The notes under the pieces are model-generated. The model was given only the letters and a program-made list of their open reading frames with translations, had not been told where the DNA came from and ran no database searches. The translations under genes and the position numbers were made by a program. From DASSUW01 sp036257565 (lineage in GTDB: Bacteria > Actinomycetota > Thermoleophilia > Solirubrobacterales > Solirubrobacteraceae): a DNA stretch of 64,000 nt. Where the stretch lies: NCBI GenBank assembly GCA_036257565.1, contig DATAFH010000085.1, positions 62,001 to 126,000 of the forward strand, given 5' to 3'. How positions within the stretch are numbered: position 1 is the first letter of the stretch; each line of letters begins with the position of its first letter. This document shows positions 29,115 through 36,837 of this stretch, one piece after another.

Positions 29115-29485
29115 AGAAGATCGAGGCGTTCATCCGACACGAAGCGTTCGAGCCCATCCGCATGGAGCTGATGGGGCTCGGGTTCCCGTCACTGTCGATC
29201 TCGGAGGTCAAGGGCTCGGGGCGGCAGAAGGGGATCACCGAGCGCTACCGCGGCGCCGAGCTGACCAACTGGCTGCGGCCGAAGGTCAAGCTCGAGTGCG
29301 TCGTCGCGTCCCACGACGTCCAGACCGTGGTGGACGCCATCCTCAAGCACGCCCGGACGGGCCAGATCGGCGACGGCAAGGTGTTCGTCATGCCCGTCGA
29401 GGAGGCCTACCGTATCCGCACCGGCGAGTCCGGTGAGGAGACGCTCCAGGCCCATCCCGAGGTGGCCGCGCAGGCCACCGCGTGA
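29111..29485 (+). CDS. glnK: PII signal-transduction protein (GlnB/GlnK) lacking Tyr51
   Basis: 124 residues from GTG 29111. PII fold with T-loop GRQKGITERYRGAELTNWL, B-loop TGQIGDGKVFV and C-loop YRIRTG. The ATP and 2-oxoglutarate pockets look intact. Residue 51, Tyr in classical PII (RGAEY) and the site of uridylylation or adenylylation, is Leu here (CTG at 29261-29263). Residue 49 is Ala, so the cyanobacterial Ser49 phosphorylation site is missing too. The amt coupling indicates that it blocks Amt when nitrogen is ample. A hairpin terminator follows 6 nt after the stop. Confidence 0.93.
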   Translation: MKKIEAFIRHEAFEPIRMELMGLGFPSLSISEVKGSGRQKGITERYRGAELTNWLRPKVKLECVVASHDVQTVVDAILKHARTGQIGDGKVFVMPVEEAYRIRTGESGEETLQAHPEVAAQATA

Positions 29486-29490
29486 GTGGA

Positions 29491-29516
29491 ACGGGGCGGC
29501 CGCGAGGCCGCCCCGT
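29491..29516 (+). terminator. GC-rich hairpin terminator after glnK
   Basis: An 11-bp perfect stem, ACGGGGCGGCC paired with GGCCGCCCCGT, closes a GCGA tetraloop just after the glnK stop. It is followed by CGCTTCTTCG rather than a T-run, common for high-GC actinobacterial terminators. It separates amt-glnK from the PucR gene. Confidence 0.65.
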
Positions 29517-29526
29517 CGCTTCTTCG

Positions 29527-30741
29527 ATGCCAGCCGAGCCCGACTTCACTCCCCGTACCGCCACGTCGCTCGTCGAGCGCCTGCGCGCCGTGCACCTGCA
29601 GATGCTCGACGCGGTGCTGACCGGCGACGGGCTGGCGGCCGTGGCCGACCTCGCAGCCGGCGCGGCGGGCGGGCCGGTGGCCGTCGTCGTGCCCCGGCTC
29701 GGCGTGGCCGTCGTCTCCGACGGCGGCGAGGCGGCGCTGCAGGCCGTCCGCCGCTACATCGGCGAGCAAGGCCGGGGCCGGGTCGCGCCCGTGCCCGGCG
29801 AGATCGTGGCCGAGGTCCCGATCGCCTCGGGCGACGAGCGGATCGGCGGCGTCGTACTGCTCGCCCCCGGCCGGCCGGAGCCGGAGGCCGTCGAGTTCCT
29901 GCACCTGGCGGCCGTCGCCGCGCTCACCGAGGTGGCGGTCGAGGAGGCCCGCGAGGAGGTCGAGGAGAACGTCCGCGGCTCGTTCCTCGAGGAGCTGCGC
30001 GAACGCCCGGACGGGCTCGACCCGGCCGACGTCGTGCGGCGGGCCGCCCGGCTCGGATGCGACCTCGAGCGCGGGGCCGTGGTGCTGTGCGCCGAGCTCA
30101 GCACGGAGCGCCCGCGCCACGTCGTCGCGCTGATCGCGTCCGAGTACGCGGGCGCGCTCGCCCAGCATGTCGAGGGCGGGCCGGCCGGCCGCGTGTACGC
30201 GCTGCTGCCGGCCGCCGGCGACGCCGACCAGACCGCGACGATCGTCGCCGCCCGTGCGCTGGCCGGCCGGCTCCAGCGCCACGGCGTGGTCGCGCTGTCG
30301 TCCTTCTACGCCGACCCCGGCGAGCTCGGCCGCGCGATCCAGGAGGCCGAGCTCGTGCTCGAGGTGCTCCAGCGCGGCGACGGGCTCGGCGGCCCGATCC
30401 AGGAGGACATCGGCACCGGCACCTACCGGCTGCTGTTCCGCGTGCTCGCGTCGCACCCCGAGGAGGTCCGCTCCTTCTACGAGGACACGGTCGCGTCGAT
30501 CGTCCGCTACGACGACCAGTACCGCACGGACCTCGTGCAGACGCTCGAGGCCTACCTCGAGCACAACTGCAACATGAACGCCACCGCGTCGGCGATCTAC
30601 GCCCACCGGCACACGGTCGCGTACCGGCTCGAGCGCGTGAAGGAGCTCAGCGGGCTCGACCCGATGCAGACCGAGGACCGCGAGCGGCTCGGCCTCGGGC
30701 TGAAGGCCTACCGCATCATCGCGCCCGGCCTGCCTTGTTAG
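29527..30741 (+). CDS. PucR/CdaR-type transcriptional regulator
   Basis: 404 residues from ATG 29527. The middle region (about 60-300) is GGDEF-like and sensor-like without catalytic motifs. The C-terminus has the PucR helix-turn-helix: YRTDLVQTLEAYLEHNCNMN followed by ATASAIYAHRHTVAYRLERV and KELSGLDPMQTEDRERLGLGLKA, split here only by motif. Such regulators control purine, sugar-diacid or nitrogen genes. Its place after amt-glnK suggests nitrogen control, but this is inferred. Only 10 bp separate it from the upstream terminator, so it may partly depend on read-through. Confidence 0.85.
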   Translation: MPAEPDFTPRTATSLVERLRAVHLQMLDAVLTGDGLAAVADLAAGAAGGPVAVVVPRLGVAVVSDGGEAALQAVRRYIGEQGRGRVAPVPGEIVAEVPIASGDERIGGVVLLAPGRPEPEAVEFLHLAAVAALTEVAVEEAREEVEENVRGSFLEELRERPDGLDPADVVRRAARLGCDLERGAVVLCAELSTERPRHVVALIASEYAGALAQHVEGGPAGRVYALLPAAGDADQTATIVAARALAGRLQRHGVVALSSFYADPGELGRAIQEAELVLEVLQRGDGLGGPIQEDIGTGTYRLLFRVLASHPEEVRSFYEDTVASIVRYDDQYRTDLVQTLEAYLEHNCNMNATASAIYAHRHTVAYRLERVKELSGLDPMQTEDRERLGLGLKAYRIIAPGLPC

Positions 30742-30747
30742 GCGTGC

Positions 30748-30805
30748 CCAACGGGACATCGCTCTGACACGGAGTGGCCCGTTGGTCGGGGCCCCACTGT
30801 GTCAG
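30748..30805. terminator. two interleaved hairpins between convergent genes
   Basis: CCAACGGG (30748-30755) pairs with CCCGTTGG (30778-30785). CTGACAC plus AGTGG (30764-30777) pairs with the strand ending GTGTCAG (30792-30805). The second arm of the first hairpin lies inside the loop of the second, so they exclude each other or form a pseudoknot-like fold. Probably a two-way terminator between the PucR and lipoprotein genes; it covers the lipoprotein stop codon. Confidence 0.55.
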
Positions 30806-31392
30806 TCGCGGCCGCCGCGGATGACCTCGCCGTTCTCGCCGACGCGGGCGGGCACCGGGTCCGCGGAGATCTCGACGTCGAACGAGCCGGTGGTGCGCTG
30901 CCCGTCGGCGGCCACTGCGCGACCGTCGAGCCCGGGCGCCACCGAGTAGTCGATCGTGTAGGCGCCGGGGCGCACCGCGGTCAGCGTCCATTCGAGGGCG
31001 ACGGTCTGGCCCGGGAACACGCGGCCGGTCGACCACGTGTCCGTGTAGGCGCTCTCCCCGCCGGCCGGCCCCTTGTCGACGATCCAGATCGGGCGGTCGT
31101 CATCGGCCAGGCGCGGGTCGTCCGAGGACGTGCCGAAGGCGGACGCGACCTCGCCGCCGCCCGGCGCCGTCGTGCGGATCGTCACCGCGAGGTTCGGCAG
31201 GTCGCGGTCGTCGGTGTTGCGGACCGAGATGCGCAGCGTCGCGTGCTGGGCCGTCGACTGACGCTCGGGGAACGACGCGTCGACGACCTGGAGCGCGAAC
31301 TCGCCTTCCGGCTCGTTCTCGTCCTGGCGCTCGCTGCCACAGCCGGCAAGCGCCAGGCAGCAGACCATGGCGAAAACCGCAGCACGTCCCAC
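30802..31392 (-). CDS. lipoprotein with beta-sandwich-like domain, unknown function
   Basis: 196 residues from GTG 31392, chosen because it gives a lipoprotein signal (VFAMVCCLALAGC). After an acidic linker (SERQDENEPEG) the rest is beta-rich: TLRISVRNTDDRDLPNLAV, VALEWTLTAVRPGAYTIDY and a final SFDVEISADPVPARV. This looks like an Ig-like or DUF4352-type fold. It is divergent from the mce operon with 126 bp between starts, so it may be an accessory lipoprotein of that system, an inference from position only. Confidence 0.7.
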   Translation of the reverse strand: MGRAAVFAMVCCLALAGCGSERQDENEPEGEFALQVVDASFPERQSTAQHATLRISVRNTDDRDLPNLAVTIRTTAPGGGEVASAFGTSSDDPRLADDDRPIWIVDKGPAGGESAYTDTWSTGRVFPGQTVALEWTLTAVRPGAYTIDYSVAPGLDGRAVAADGQRTTGSFDVEISADPVPARVGENGEVIRGGRD

Positions 31393-31420
31393 GGCGCGCG
31401 ATGTTACGCGCACGCGCAAG

Positions 31421-31441
31421 AAACGGCGACGGTTGCCGTTT
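31421..31441. promoter_or_regulatory. inverted repeat between the lipoprotein gene and the mce operon
   Basis: AAACGGC, seven bases, then GCCGTTT form a perfect 7-bp-arm inverted repeat centred 88 bp before the first yrbE start and 39 bp before the divergent lipoprotein start. Size and place fit a dimeric repressor operator controlling both sides. No regulator gene is adjacent. Confidence 0.4.
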
Positions 31442-31518
31442 GTGCCCCTTGCAGGCCGTCGCATAACCTTCGCCGTCCGCCGCCCACGAGGCGCGGCGGC
31501 CAACCAAGGGGAGAGAAG

Positions 31519-32325
31519 TTGGTCCGAACCGTCGCCGATCGAGCCTTCCTGCCGGCCAAGAGCCTGCTGGAGGAAGTGGGCGACATGATGATCCTCACGG
31601 GCAAGACGATCGTCTCGGCCGTGCGTCCGCCGTACCCCTACGGCGGCGAGTTCGTCTCCCAGTTCCTGTTCGCCCTCAAGCTCTGCTGGTTCCCGTTGAT
31701 CGTCTCCACGGTGGCGTTCGGCTACGGCGCCCCGGGCCTGCAGGCCGCGAACTTCCTCAACCTGTTCGGGTCGATCGACCGCCTGGGCGGCTTCTTCGTG
31801 CTCGCGTCGATCCGCGAGTTCGCGCCGTTCGTGACCGCGATCGTGCTCGCGGGCGTGGCCGGCACGGCGATCACTGCCGACCTCGGCGCCCGCAAGATCC
31901 GCGAGGAGCTCGACGCGCTGCAGGTGCTGGGCGTCGATCCGGTCAAGAACCTCGTCGTCCCGCGCTTCCTCGCGCTCATGCTCGTGACCGGCCTGTTCGA
32001 CGTCTACGCGCTGCTGTTCGGCATCTTCGGCGGCGTCGTGGCGACGCTCACCAACGGCGCCCCGCTCGGCCCGTTCTGGGCCACGTTCTTCACGAACTCG
32101 TCGGTCGTCGACCTCTGGGGCTCGGTCCTCAAGTGCACGATGTTCGGCGCCATCATCGCGATCGTCTGCTGTTACAAGGGCATGACCGCGTCGGGCGGTG
32201 CGCAGGGAGTCGGCCGCGCCGTCAACCAGGCGGTCGTGGTCTCCACGCTCGGCGTCTTCGCGTTCAACTACGTCTTCACGCAGACCCTGCTGGCCACCCA
32301 CCCGGAGATCGTGAACATCAAGTAA
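31519..32325 (+). CDS. MlaE/YrbE-family permease, first of the mce operon
   Basis: 268 residues from TTG 31519, preceded by GGGGAGAG at good distance. MlaE motifs: FVLASIREFAPFVTAIVLAG and ADLGARKIREELDALQVLGVDP, the conserved cytoplasmic coupling helix EELDALQVLG. Several membrane segments. With the next gene it makes the membrane channel of an Mce lipid transporter, the actinobacterial counterpart of MlaE. Begins a 12-gene run on the plus strand. An ATG at 31585 is a possible shorter start but would remove a normal N-terminal amphipathic helix. Confidence 0.9.
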   Translation: MVRTVADRAFLPAKSLLEEVGDMMILTGKTIVSAVRPPYPYGGEFVSQFLFALKLCWFPLIVSTVAFGYGAPGLQAANFLNLFGSIDRLGGFFVLASIREFAPFVTAIVLAGVAGTAITADLGARKIREELDALQVLGVDPVKNLVVPRFLALMLVTGLFDVYALLFGIFGGVVATLTNGAPLGPFWATFFTNSSVVDLWGSVLKCTMFGAIIAIVCCYKGMTASGGAQGVGRAVNQAVVVSTLGVFAFNYVFTQTLLATHPEIVNIK

Positions 32326-32327
32326 CC

Positions 32328-33128
32328 ATGGGACGGCAATGGCTGGCAATCCCGCGTGACTGGCTCGCCTCCTTCGGCGAGATCGTCCGCTTCTGCTCGA
32401 CCGTGGTCGCCGAGGTCTTCTCGCTCAAGGTCTTCCGCTTCTTCGGCGAGGCGCTGCGGCAGGCTGGGCTGCTGGTCCTCTCCTCGACGCTCGTCATCTG
32501 GGGCCTGATCTTCATCATCGGCCTGCAGTGCGGCATCGAGGGCGCGTACTTCAACCGTGCCGTCGGGGCGCCGGCCTACGCGGGCGTGTTCGCCGCCTGG
32601 TGCGACCTGCGCGAGCTCGTGCCGTACGCCTTCGGCTACATGATGGCCGCCAAGGTGGGCACCGGTATCGTGGCCGAGCTCGGCTCGATGCGGATCTCCG
32701 ACGAGATCGACGCGCTCGAGGTGATGGGTATCTCCTCGATGACGTTCCTGTGTGCGACGCGCCTGCTGGCGGCCTGGCTGGTGCTGCCCTTCATGTACCT
32801 CGCCGGCATCGGCGCCGGCTTCTTCGCCTCCTACCTCGCGGTGGTCGAGCAGATCGGGGAGGTCTCGAGCGGCGGCTACCTGCTCATCTTCTGGATGTTC
32901 CAGAACCCACCCGACCTCATATACAGCGTGATCAAGGCGATGGCGATGGCGACGGTGATCGTGCTCGTAGGCTGCTACTACGGGTATACGGCGAGCGGCG
33001 GCCCGGTCGGAGTCGGCACCGCCACCGCGAAGTCGATGGTGCTCAATATCGTGCTCGTGCACCTGATCGGCATGCTGGGCACCCAGGTCTTCTGGGGCGC
33101 GAACCCCCGGGCCCCCATCGGAGGATGA
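32328..33128 (+). CDS. MlaE/YrbE-family permease, second of the mce operon
   Basis: 266 residues. Same fold as the preceding permease: amphipathic N-terminal helix, LRELVPYAFGYMMAAKVGTG, and the coupling helix DEIDALEVMGISSMTFLCA. The two YrbE proteins form a heterodimer in actinobacterial Mce systems. The ATG at 32328 is 3 nt after the stop of the first permease; the stop overlaps the ATPase start (ATGA). Confidence 0.9.
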   Translation: MGRQWLAIPRDWLASFGEIVRFCSTVVAEVFSLKVFRFFGEALRQAGLLVLSSTLVIWGLIFIIGLQCGIEGAYFNRAVGAPAYAGVFAAWCDLRELVPYAFGYMMAAKVGTGIVAELGSMRISDEIDALEVMGISSMTFLCATRLLAAWLVLPFMYLAGIGAGFFASYLAVVEQIGEVSSGGYLLIFWMFQNPPDLIYSVIKAMAMATVIVLVGCYYGYTASGGPVGVGTATAKSMVLNIVLVHLIGMLGTQVFWGANPRAPIGG

Positions 33129-33949
33129 GCGTGAGTACAGAGCAGCATCACGACGAGTATCGCTGGCACACCGGCGAACAGCGCCCGACCGGGACCAAGG
33201 ACGCGGTCGAGTTCGTCGACGTGCACAAGTCGTTCGGCCGCAACCAGATCCTGCGCGGGCTCAACATGAGCATCCCGGACGACAAGATCTCGATGATCCT
33301 CGGGCCCTCGGGCACCGGCAAGTCGGTCTGCATCAAGCACATGGTCGGCCTGCTCTATCCCGACGAAGGCGACGTGCTGGTCCACGGCGAGTCCGTGCCG
33401 GGCATGCGCGACGACGACCTGTTCGAGATGCGCAGGCGCTTCGGGGTGCTGTTTCAGGACGGCGCGCTGTTCGGGTCGATGAACCTCTACGACAACGTCG
33501 CGTTCCCGCTGCGCCAGCACACCGACAAGGGCGAGGACGAGGTCGAGGACATCGTCATGCGCCGCCTGCGCGAGGTCGGCCTCGAGGACTCGCTCGAGAA
33601 GATGCCAAACGAGCTGTCGGGCGGGATGCGCAAGCGTGCCGGGTTCGCCCGCGCGCTCGTGCTCGACCCCGACATCGTGCTCTTCGATGAGCCCGACTCC
33701 GGCCTCGACCCCGTCCGCACGGCGCTCCTGTGCGAGCTCATCAAAGAGGTCCACGAGGAGAACGGCGGGGCCTACGTGGTGATCACGCACGACATCATGT
33801 CGGCCAAGCGCGTGGCCGAGTACATCGCGGTGCTGTGGCGCGGCCGGATCGTGGAATCCGGACCCGCCGAGGAGCTCTTCAACTCCGACAACCAGTTCGT
33901 GCGGCAGTTCCTCAGCGGCGCCTCCCAGGGGCCGCTGGGCATGGAGTAA
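33125..33949 (+). CDS. MlaF/Mkl-family ATPase of the Mce transporter
   Basis: 274 residues. Walker A GPSGTGKSVC, Q-loop VLFQDGALFGSM, signature LSGGMRKRAGFARAL, Walker B IVLFDEPDSGLDPV and switch His in VVITHDIMSA. The FQDGALF and GMRKRAGFARA forms are characteristic of MlaF/Mkl, the ATPase that powers Mce complexes. In mycobacteria the ATPase (MceG) is encoded apart from mce operons; here it is in the operon. About 30 hydrophilic residues precede the ABC domain. Confidence 0.93.
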   Translation: MSVSTEQHHDEYRWHTGEQRPTGTKDAVEFVDVHKSFGRNQILRGLNMSIPDDKISMILGPSGTGKSVCIKHMVGLLYPDEGDVLVHGESVPGMRDDDLFEMRRRFGVLFQDGALFGSMNLYDNVAFPLRQHTDKGEDEVEDIVMRRLREVGLEDSLEKMPNELSGGMRKRAGFARALVLDPDIVLFDEPDSGLDPVRTALLCELIKEVHEENGGAYVVITHDIMSAKRVAEYIAVLWRGRIVESGPAEELFNSDNQFVRQFLSGASQGPLGME

Positions 33950-34021
33950 GCCTGGCCTGGCGTAGCGGCACCGGCACGTAGGCGGGTCGGTAGGGTTCCC
34001 CCGGATGAGGGAGCGTCGTCT

Positions 34022-35365
34022 GTGAGCGTGGCGAGAGCCGCCGCGGCAAGCGCCCTTGCGCTCGCTGTGGCGCTCACGGTCTGGCTTCTCCTCTTCCGGT
34101 CGGACGGCGGGACCGAGTACACGCTCGTCTTCCAGACCGCCGGCCAGCTCGTCAAGGACGACGACGTCCAGGTCGGCGGCCGGCGGATCGGCTCGGTCCA
34201 GGACATCACGCTCACGGACGACAACGAGGCGGCGGTCAAGATCAGCGTCCAGGAGCCGTATGCGCCGCTGCGCGAGGGCACCACCGCGGTGGTCCGGCTC
34301 ACGTCGCTGTCGGGCATCGCCAACCGCTACGTCGCACTCACGCCCGCCCCCGGCGACGCCGAGGAGCTGTCCGAAGGCGCCACGCTGCGCGCGACCGCGA
34401 CCACCGACGTCGTCGACCTCGACCAGATCCTCAACACGCTCGACGAGCGCACGCGCGGCAACCTTGCGGACGTCATCAAGGGCTTCGCCGCTCAGTACGA
34501 GGGCAAGGGGGACGAAGCCGGCCAGTCGGCCAAGTACTTCAACCCGGTGCTCTCGAGCTCCCGCCGCCTCGTGCAGCAGGTGACCGAGGACGAGGGCGCC
34601 GTGACGCGCTTCCTCGTCAACTCCTCGCGCGCGGTGACCGCGGTCGCCGAGCGCCGCGACGACCTCGCCGACCTCGTCGGCAACGCGAACCGCACGGCGT
34701 CGGCGATCGGCGCCGAGAACGCCGCGCTGGCGCGCGCCCTCGGCCTGCTCCCGACCACGCTCCGCCGCGCCAACACGACGTTCGTGAACCTGCGCTCCAC
34801 GCTCGACGACCTCGACGTGCTGGTCGCCGAGTCCAAGCCCGCGACGCGCGACCTGGCGCCGTTCCTGCGCGAGCTGCGGCCGCTCGTCGCGTCCGCCCGG
34901 CCCACGATCCGCGACCTGCGCACGCTCGTGCGCCGGCCCGGGGACGACAACGATCTCGTCGAGGCCACACGCAAGCTGCCGCGCCTGCAGCAGGTGGCCA
35001 CGCCCGCGTTCCGCAGCGGGCGCCAGGCGCTGGTCCGGGCGCAGCCGGTGCTCGAGTTCATCCGGCCCTATACGCCCGACCTCGTCGGCTGGCTCCGCGA
35101 CTTCGGCGAGGGCGCGGCGAACTACGACGCCAACGGGCACTTCGCCCGCATCCAGCCGATCTTCAACGCGTTCTCGTTCGCCGACAACCCGTCGGGCGGG
35201 CTGCTGACCCCGATCCCGCCGTCGCAGCGCTTCGAGGGGCTCGAGACCGGGATCGTCCGGCGCTGTCCCGGCGCGGCCACGCAGGCCCCGGCGGACGGCT
35301 CGGCGCCGTTCACGGACGGCGGCGACCTCGATTGCGATCCGACGCTGAGGCTGCCAGGCCCGTGA
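34022..35365 (+). CDS. MCE-domain protein 1
   Basis: 447 residues from GTG 34022. One N-terminal membrane segment, then the MCE domain (about 30-110: YTLVFQTAGQLVKDDDVQVG and VRLTSLSGIANRYVAL), a long helical region with heptad-like Asp/Leu repeats (RRDDLADLVGNANRTASAIG) and a C-terminal Pro-rich part with two Cys. In Mce complexes six such proteins form a hetero-hexameric tube across the cell envelope. A 72-bp gap separates it from the ATPase; a six-codon frame MRERRL ends overlapping its start. The stop overlaps the next start (GTGA). Confidence 0.9.
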   Translation: MSVARAAAASALALAVALTVWLLLFRSDGGTEYTLVFQTAGQLVKDDDVQVGGRRIGSVQDITLTDDNEAAVKISVQEPYAPLREGTTAVVRLTSLSGIANRYVALTPAPGDAEELSEGATLRATATTDVVDLDQILNTLDERTRGNLADVIKGFAAQYEGKGDEAGQSAKYFNPVLSSSRRLVQQVTEDEGAVTRFLVNSSRAVTAVAERRDDLADLVGNANRTASAIGAENAALARALGLLPTTLRRANTTFVNLRSTLDDLDVLVAESKPATRDLAPFLRELRPLVASARPTIRDLRTLVRRPGDDNDLVEATRKLPRLQQVATPAFRSGRQALVRAQPVLEFIRPYTPDLVGWLRDFGEGAANYDANGHFARIQPIFNAFSFADNPSGGLLTPIPPSQRFEGLETGIVRRCPGAATQAPADGSAPFTDGGDLDCDPTLRLPGP

Positions 35366-36837
35366 GGCGCGTCGCAGCCGTCCTCCTGCTCGTGGCCGCC
35401 GCGGCCGCGTTCGCGGTCGTGGCGCTCGGCGCCGGCGACGACGCCGGCGGCGACTACAAGGTCCGCGCGATCTTCGACAACGCCGGCTTCGTCATCCCCG
35501 GCGAGGACGTGAAGGTGGCCGGCGTCAAGGTCGGCACGATCGACGCGGTCGACGTCACGGACGATTTCAAGGCCGCGGTCGTGCTCGACATCAGCGACGA
35601 GGGCTACCAGGACTTCCGCCAGGACGCCGAGTGCCTCGTGCGCCCGCAGTCGCTGATCGGCGAGCGGTTCGTGGAGTGCAAGCCGACCCAGACGCGCGCC
35701 GTCGGCACCGAGCCGCCGCCCGCGCTCGAGCGCATCGACGAGGGGCCGGGGGAGGGCCAGTACCTCCTGCCGGTCGAGCGCAACGGCAAGGCCGTCGACC
35801 TCGACCTCGTCAACAACATCATGCGCGAGCCCGAGCGGGAGCGGCTCTCGATCATCCTCTCCGACCTCGGGATCGGCGTCGCCGGGCGCGGGCGCGACCT
35901 GTCCGAGGTCATCCGTCGCGCCGACCCGGCGCTGCGCGAGCTCGACGAGGTGCTGAAGATCCTCGCCCGGCAGAACGACCGGCTCGAGGCGCTGGCCGTC
36001 GACTCCGACACGATCCTGCAGCCGCTGGCCCGCGAGCGCCGCCAAGTCAGCGGCGCGATCTCGAACATGAGCGAGGTCGCCGAGGCGACGGCCGAGCGGC
36101 GGGCAGACCTCGAGGCCGACATCGAGCGCCTGCCGACGTTCCTGCGCGAGCTGCGGCCGACGATGGTCCGGCTCGGCGCGCTCAGCGACGAGATGACCCC
36201 GGTGCTGCGGGACCTCGGCGACGTGGCCCCGGACATCAACCGGCTCGTGCTCCAGCTCGGACCGTTCTCGCAGGCCGCCCGGCCCGCGTTCGACTCGCTG
36301 GGCGAGGCAGCCGAGGCCGGCATCCCCGCCGTGCGCGCCGCCCGCCCGGTGATCATCGACCTCAAGCGGCTCGCGCGCGCCGCGCGGCCTGTGGGCGCGG
36401 ATGCCCGGCGCGTGCTCGAGTCGTTCAGGCAGACCGGCGGCATCAACCGCGCGATGGACTACATCTTCTACCAAGTGGCCGCCATCAACGGGTTCGACTC
36501 GTTCGGCCACTACCTGCGCGCCGCGCTGCTCGTCAACCAGTGCTCGACGTACGCGGTCACGGCGACCTTCGGCTGCTCGGCGAACTTCTCGTCCGCGAGC
36601 GCCACGGCAACCGCCGCCTCGTCCGGCAAGCGGCGTGACCCGGTCCTGCAGCGCACCGCCGCTGCGCTCGCCCGTGCGCTCGGGCTGCCGGGCGGCGACG
36701 ACGCGCCGGCGCCGCGCACGGCGAAGCGGCGCGAGAGCCGGCCGCCCGCGACGGCGCCGCAGCCCGCGCCCGCCGCCACGCCGGAGCCCGCGCAGACCGA
36801 CCCGCTGCTCGACTACCTGTTCGGAGGCGAGGAATGA
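35362..36837 (+). CDS. MCE-domain protein 2
   Basis: 491 residues from GTG 35362. N-terminal membrane segment (VAAVLLLVAAAAAFAVVAL), MCE domain with NAGFVIPGEDVKVAGVKVG and CLVRPQSLIGERFVEC, then a long helical needle region with repeated LxxxAxxRxDL patterns. The last 90 residues are low-complexity (Ala/Ser, then Pro/Arg-rich) and end DPLLDYLFGGEE, a short acidic-aromatic tail. Overlaps both neighbours by 4 nt. Confidence 0.9.
   Translation: MRRVAAVLLLVAAAAAFAVVALGAGDDAGGDYKVRAIFDNAGFVIPGEDVKVAGVKVGTIDAVDVTDDFKAAVVLDISDEGYQDFRQDAECLVRPQSLIGERFVECKPTQTRAVGTEPPPALERIDEGPGEGQYLLPVERNGKAVDLDLVNNIMREPERERLSIILSDLGIGVAGRGRDLSEVIRRADPALRELDEVLKILARQNDRLEALAVDSDTILQPLARERRQVSGAISNMSEVAEATAERRADLEADIERLPTFLRELRPTMVRLGALSDEMTPVLRDLGDVAPDINRLVLQLGPFSQAARPAFDSLGEAAEAGIPAVRAARPVIIDLKRLARAARPVGADARRVLESFRQTGGINRAMDYIFYQVAAINGFDSFGHYLRAALLVNQCSTYAVTATFGCSANFSSASATATAASSGKRRDPVLQRTAAALARALGLPGGDDAPAPRTAKRRESRPPATAPQPAPAATPEPAQTDPLLDYLFGGEE

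Noticed and set aside
34005..34025. Six-codon leader peptide MRERRL before the first mce gene
   Set aside because: It overlaps the GTG start, but has no attenuator-like hairpin and could easily occur by chance.
36601..36830. Ala/Pro/Arg-rich end of MCE protein 2 as a separate gene or repeat
   Set aside because: It is in frame with the MCE gene and ends in an acidic-aromatic tail just before the next overlapping start; low complexity only.
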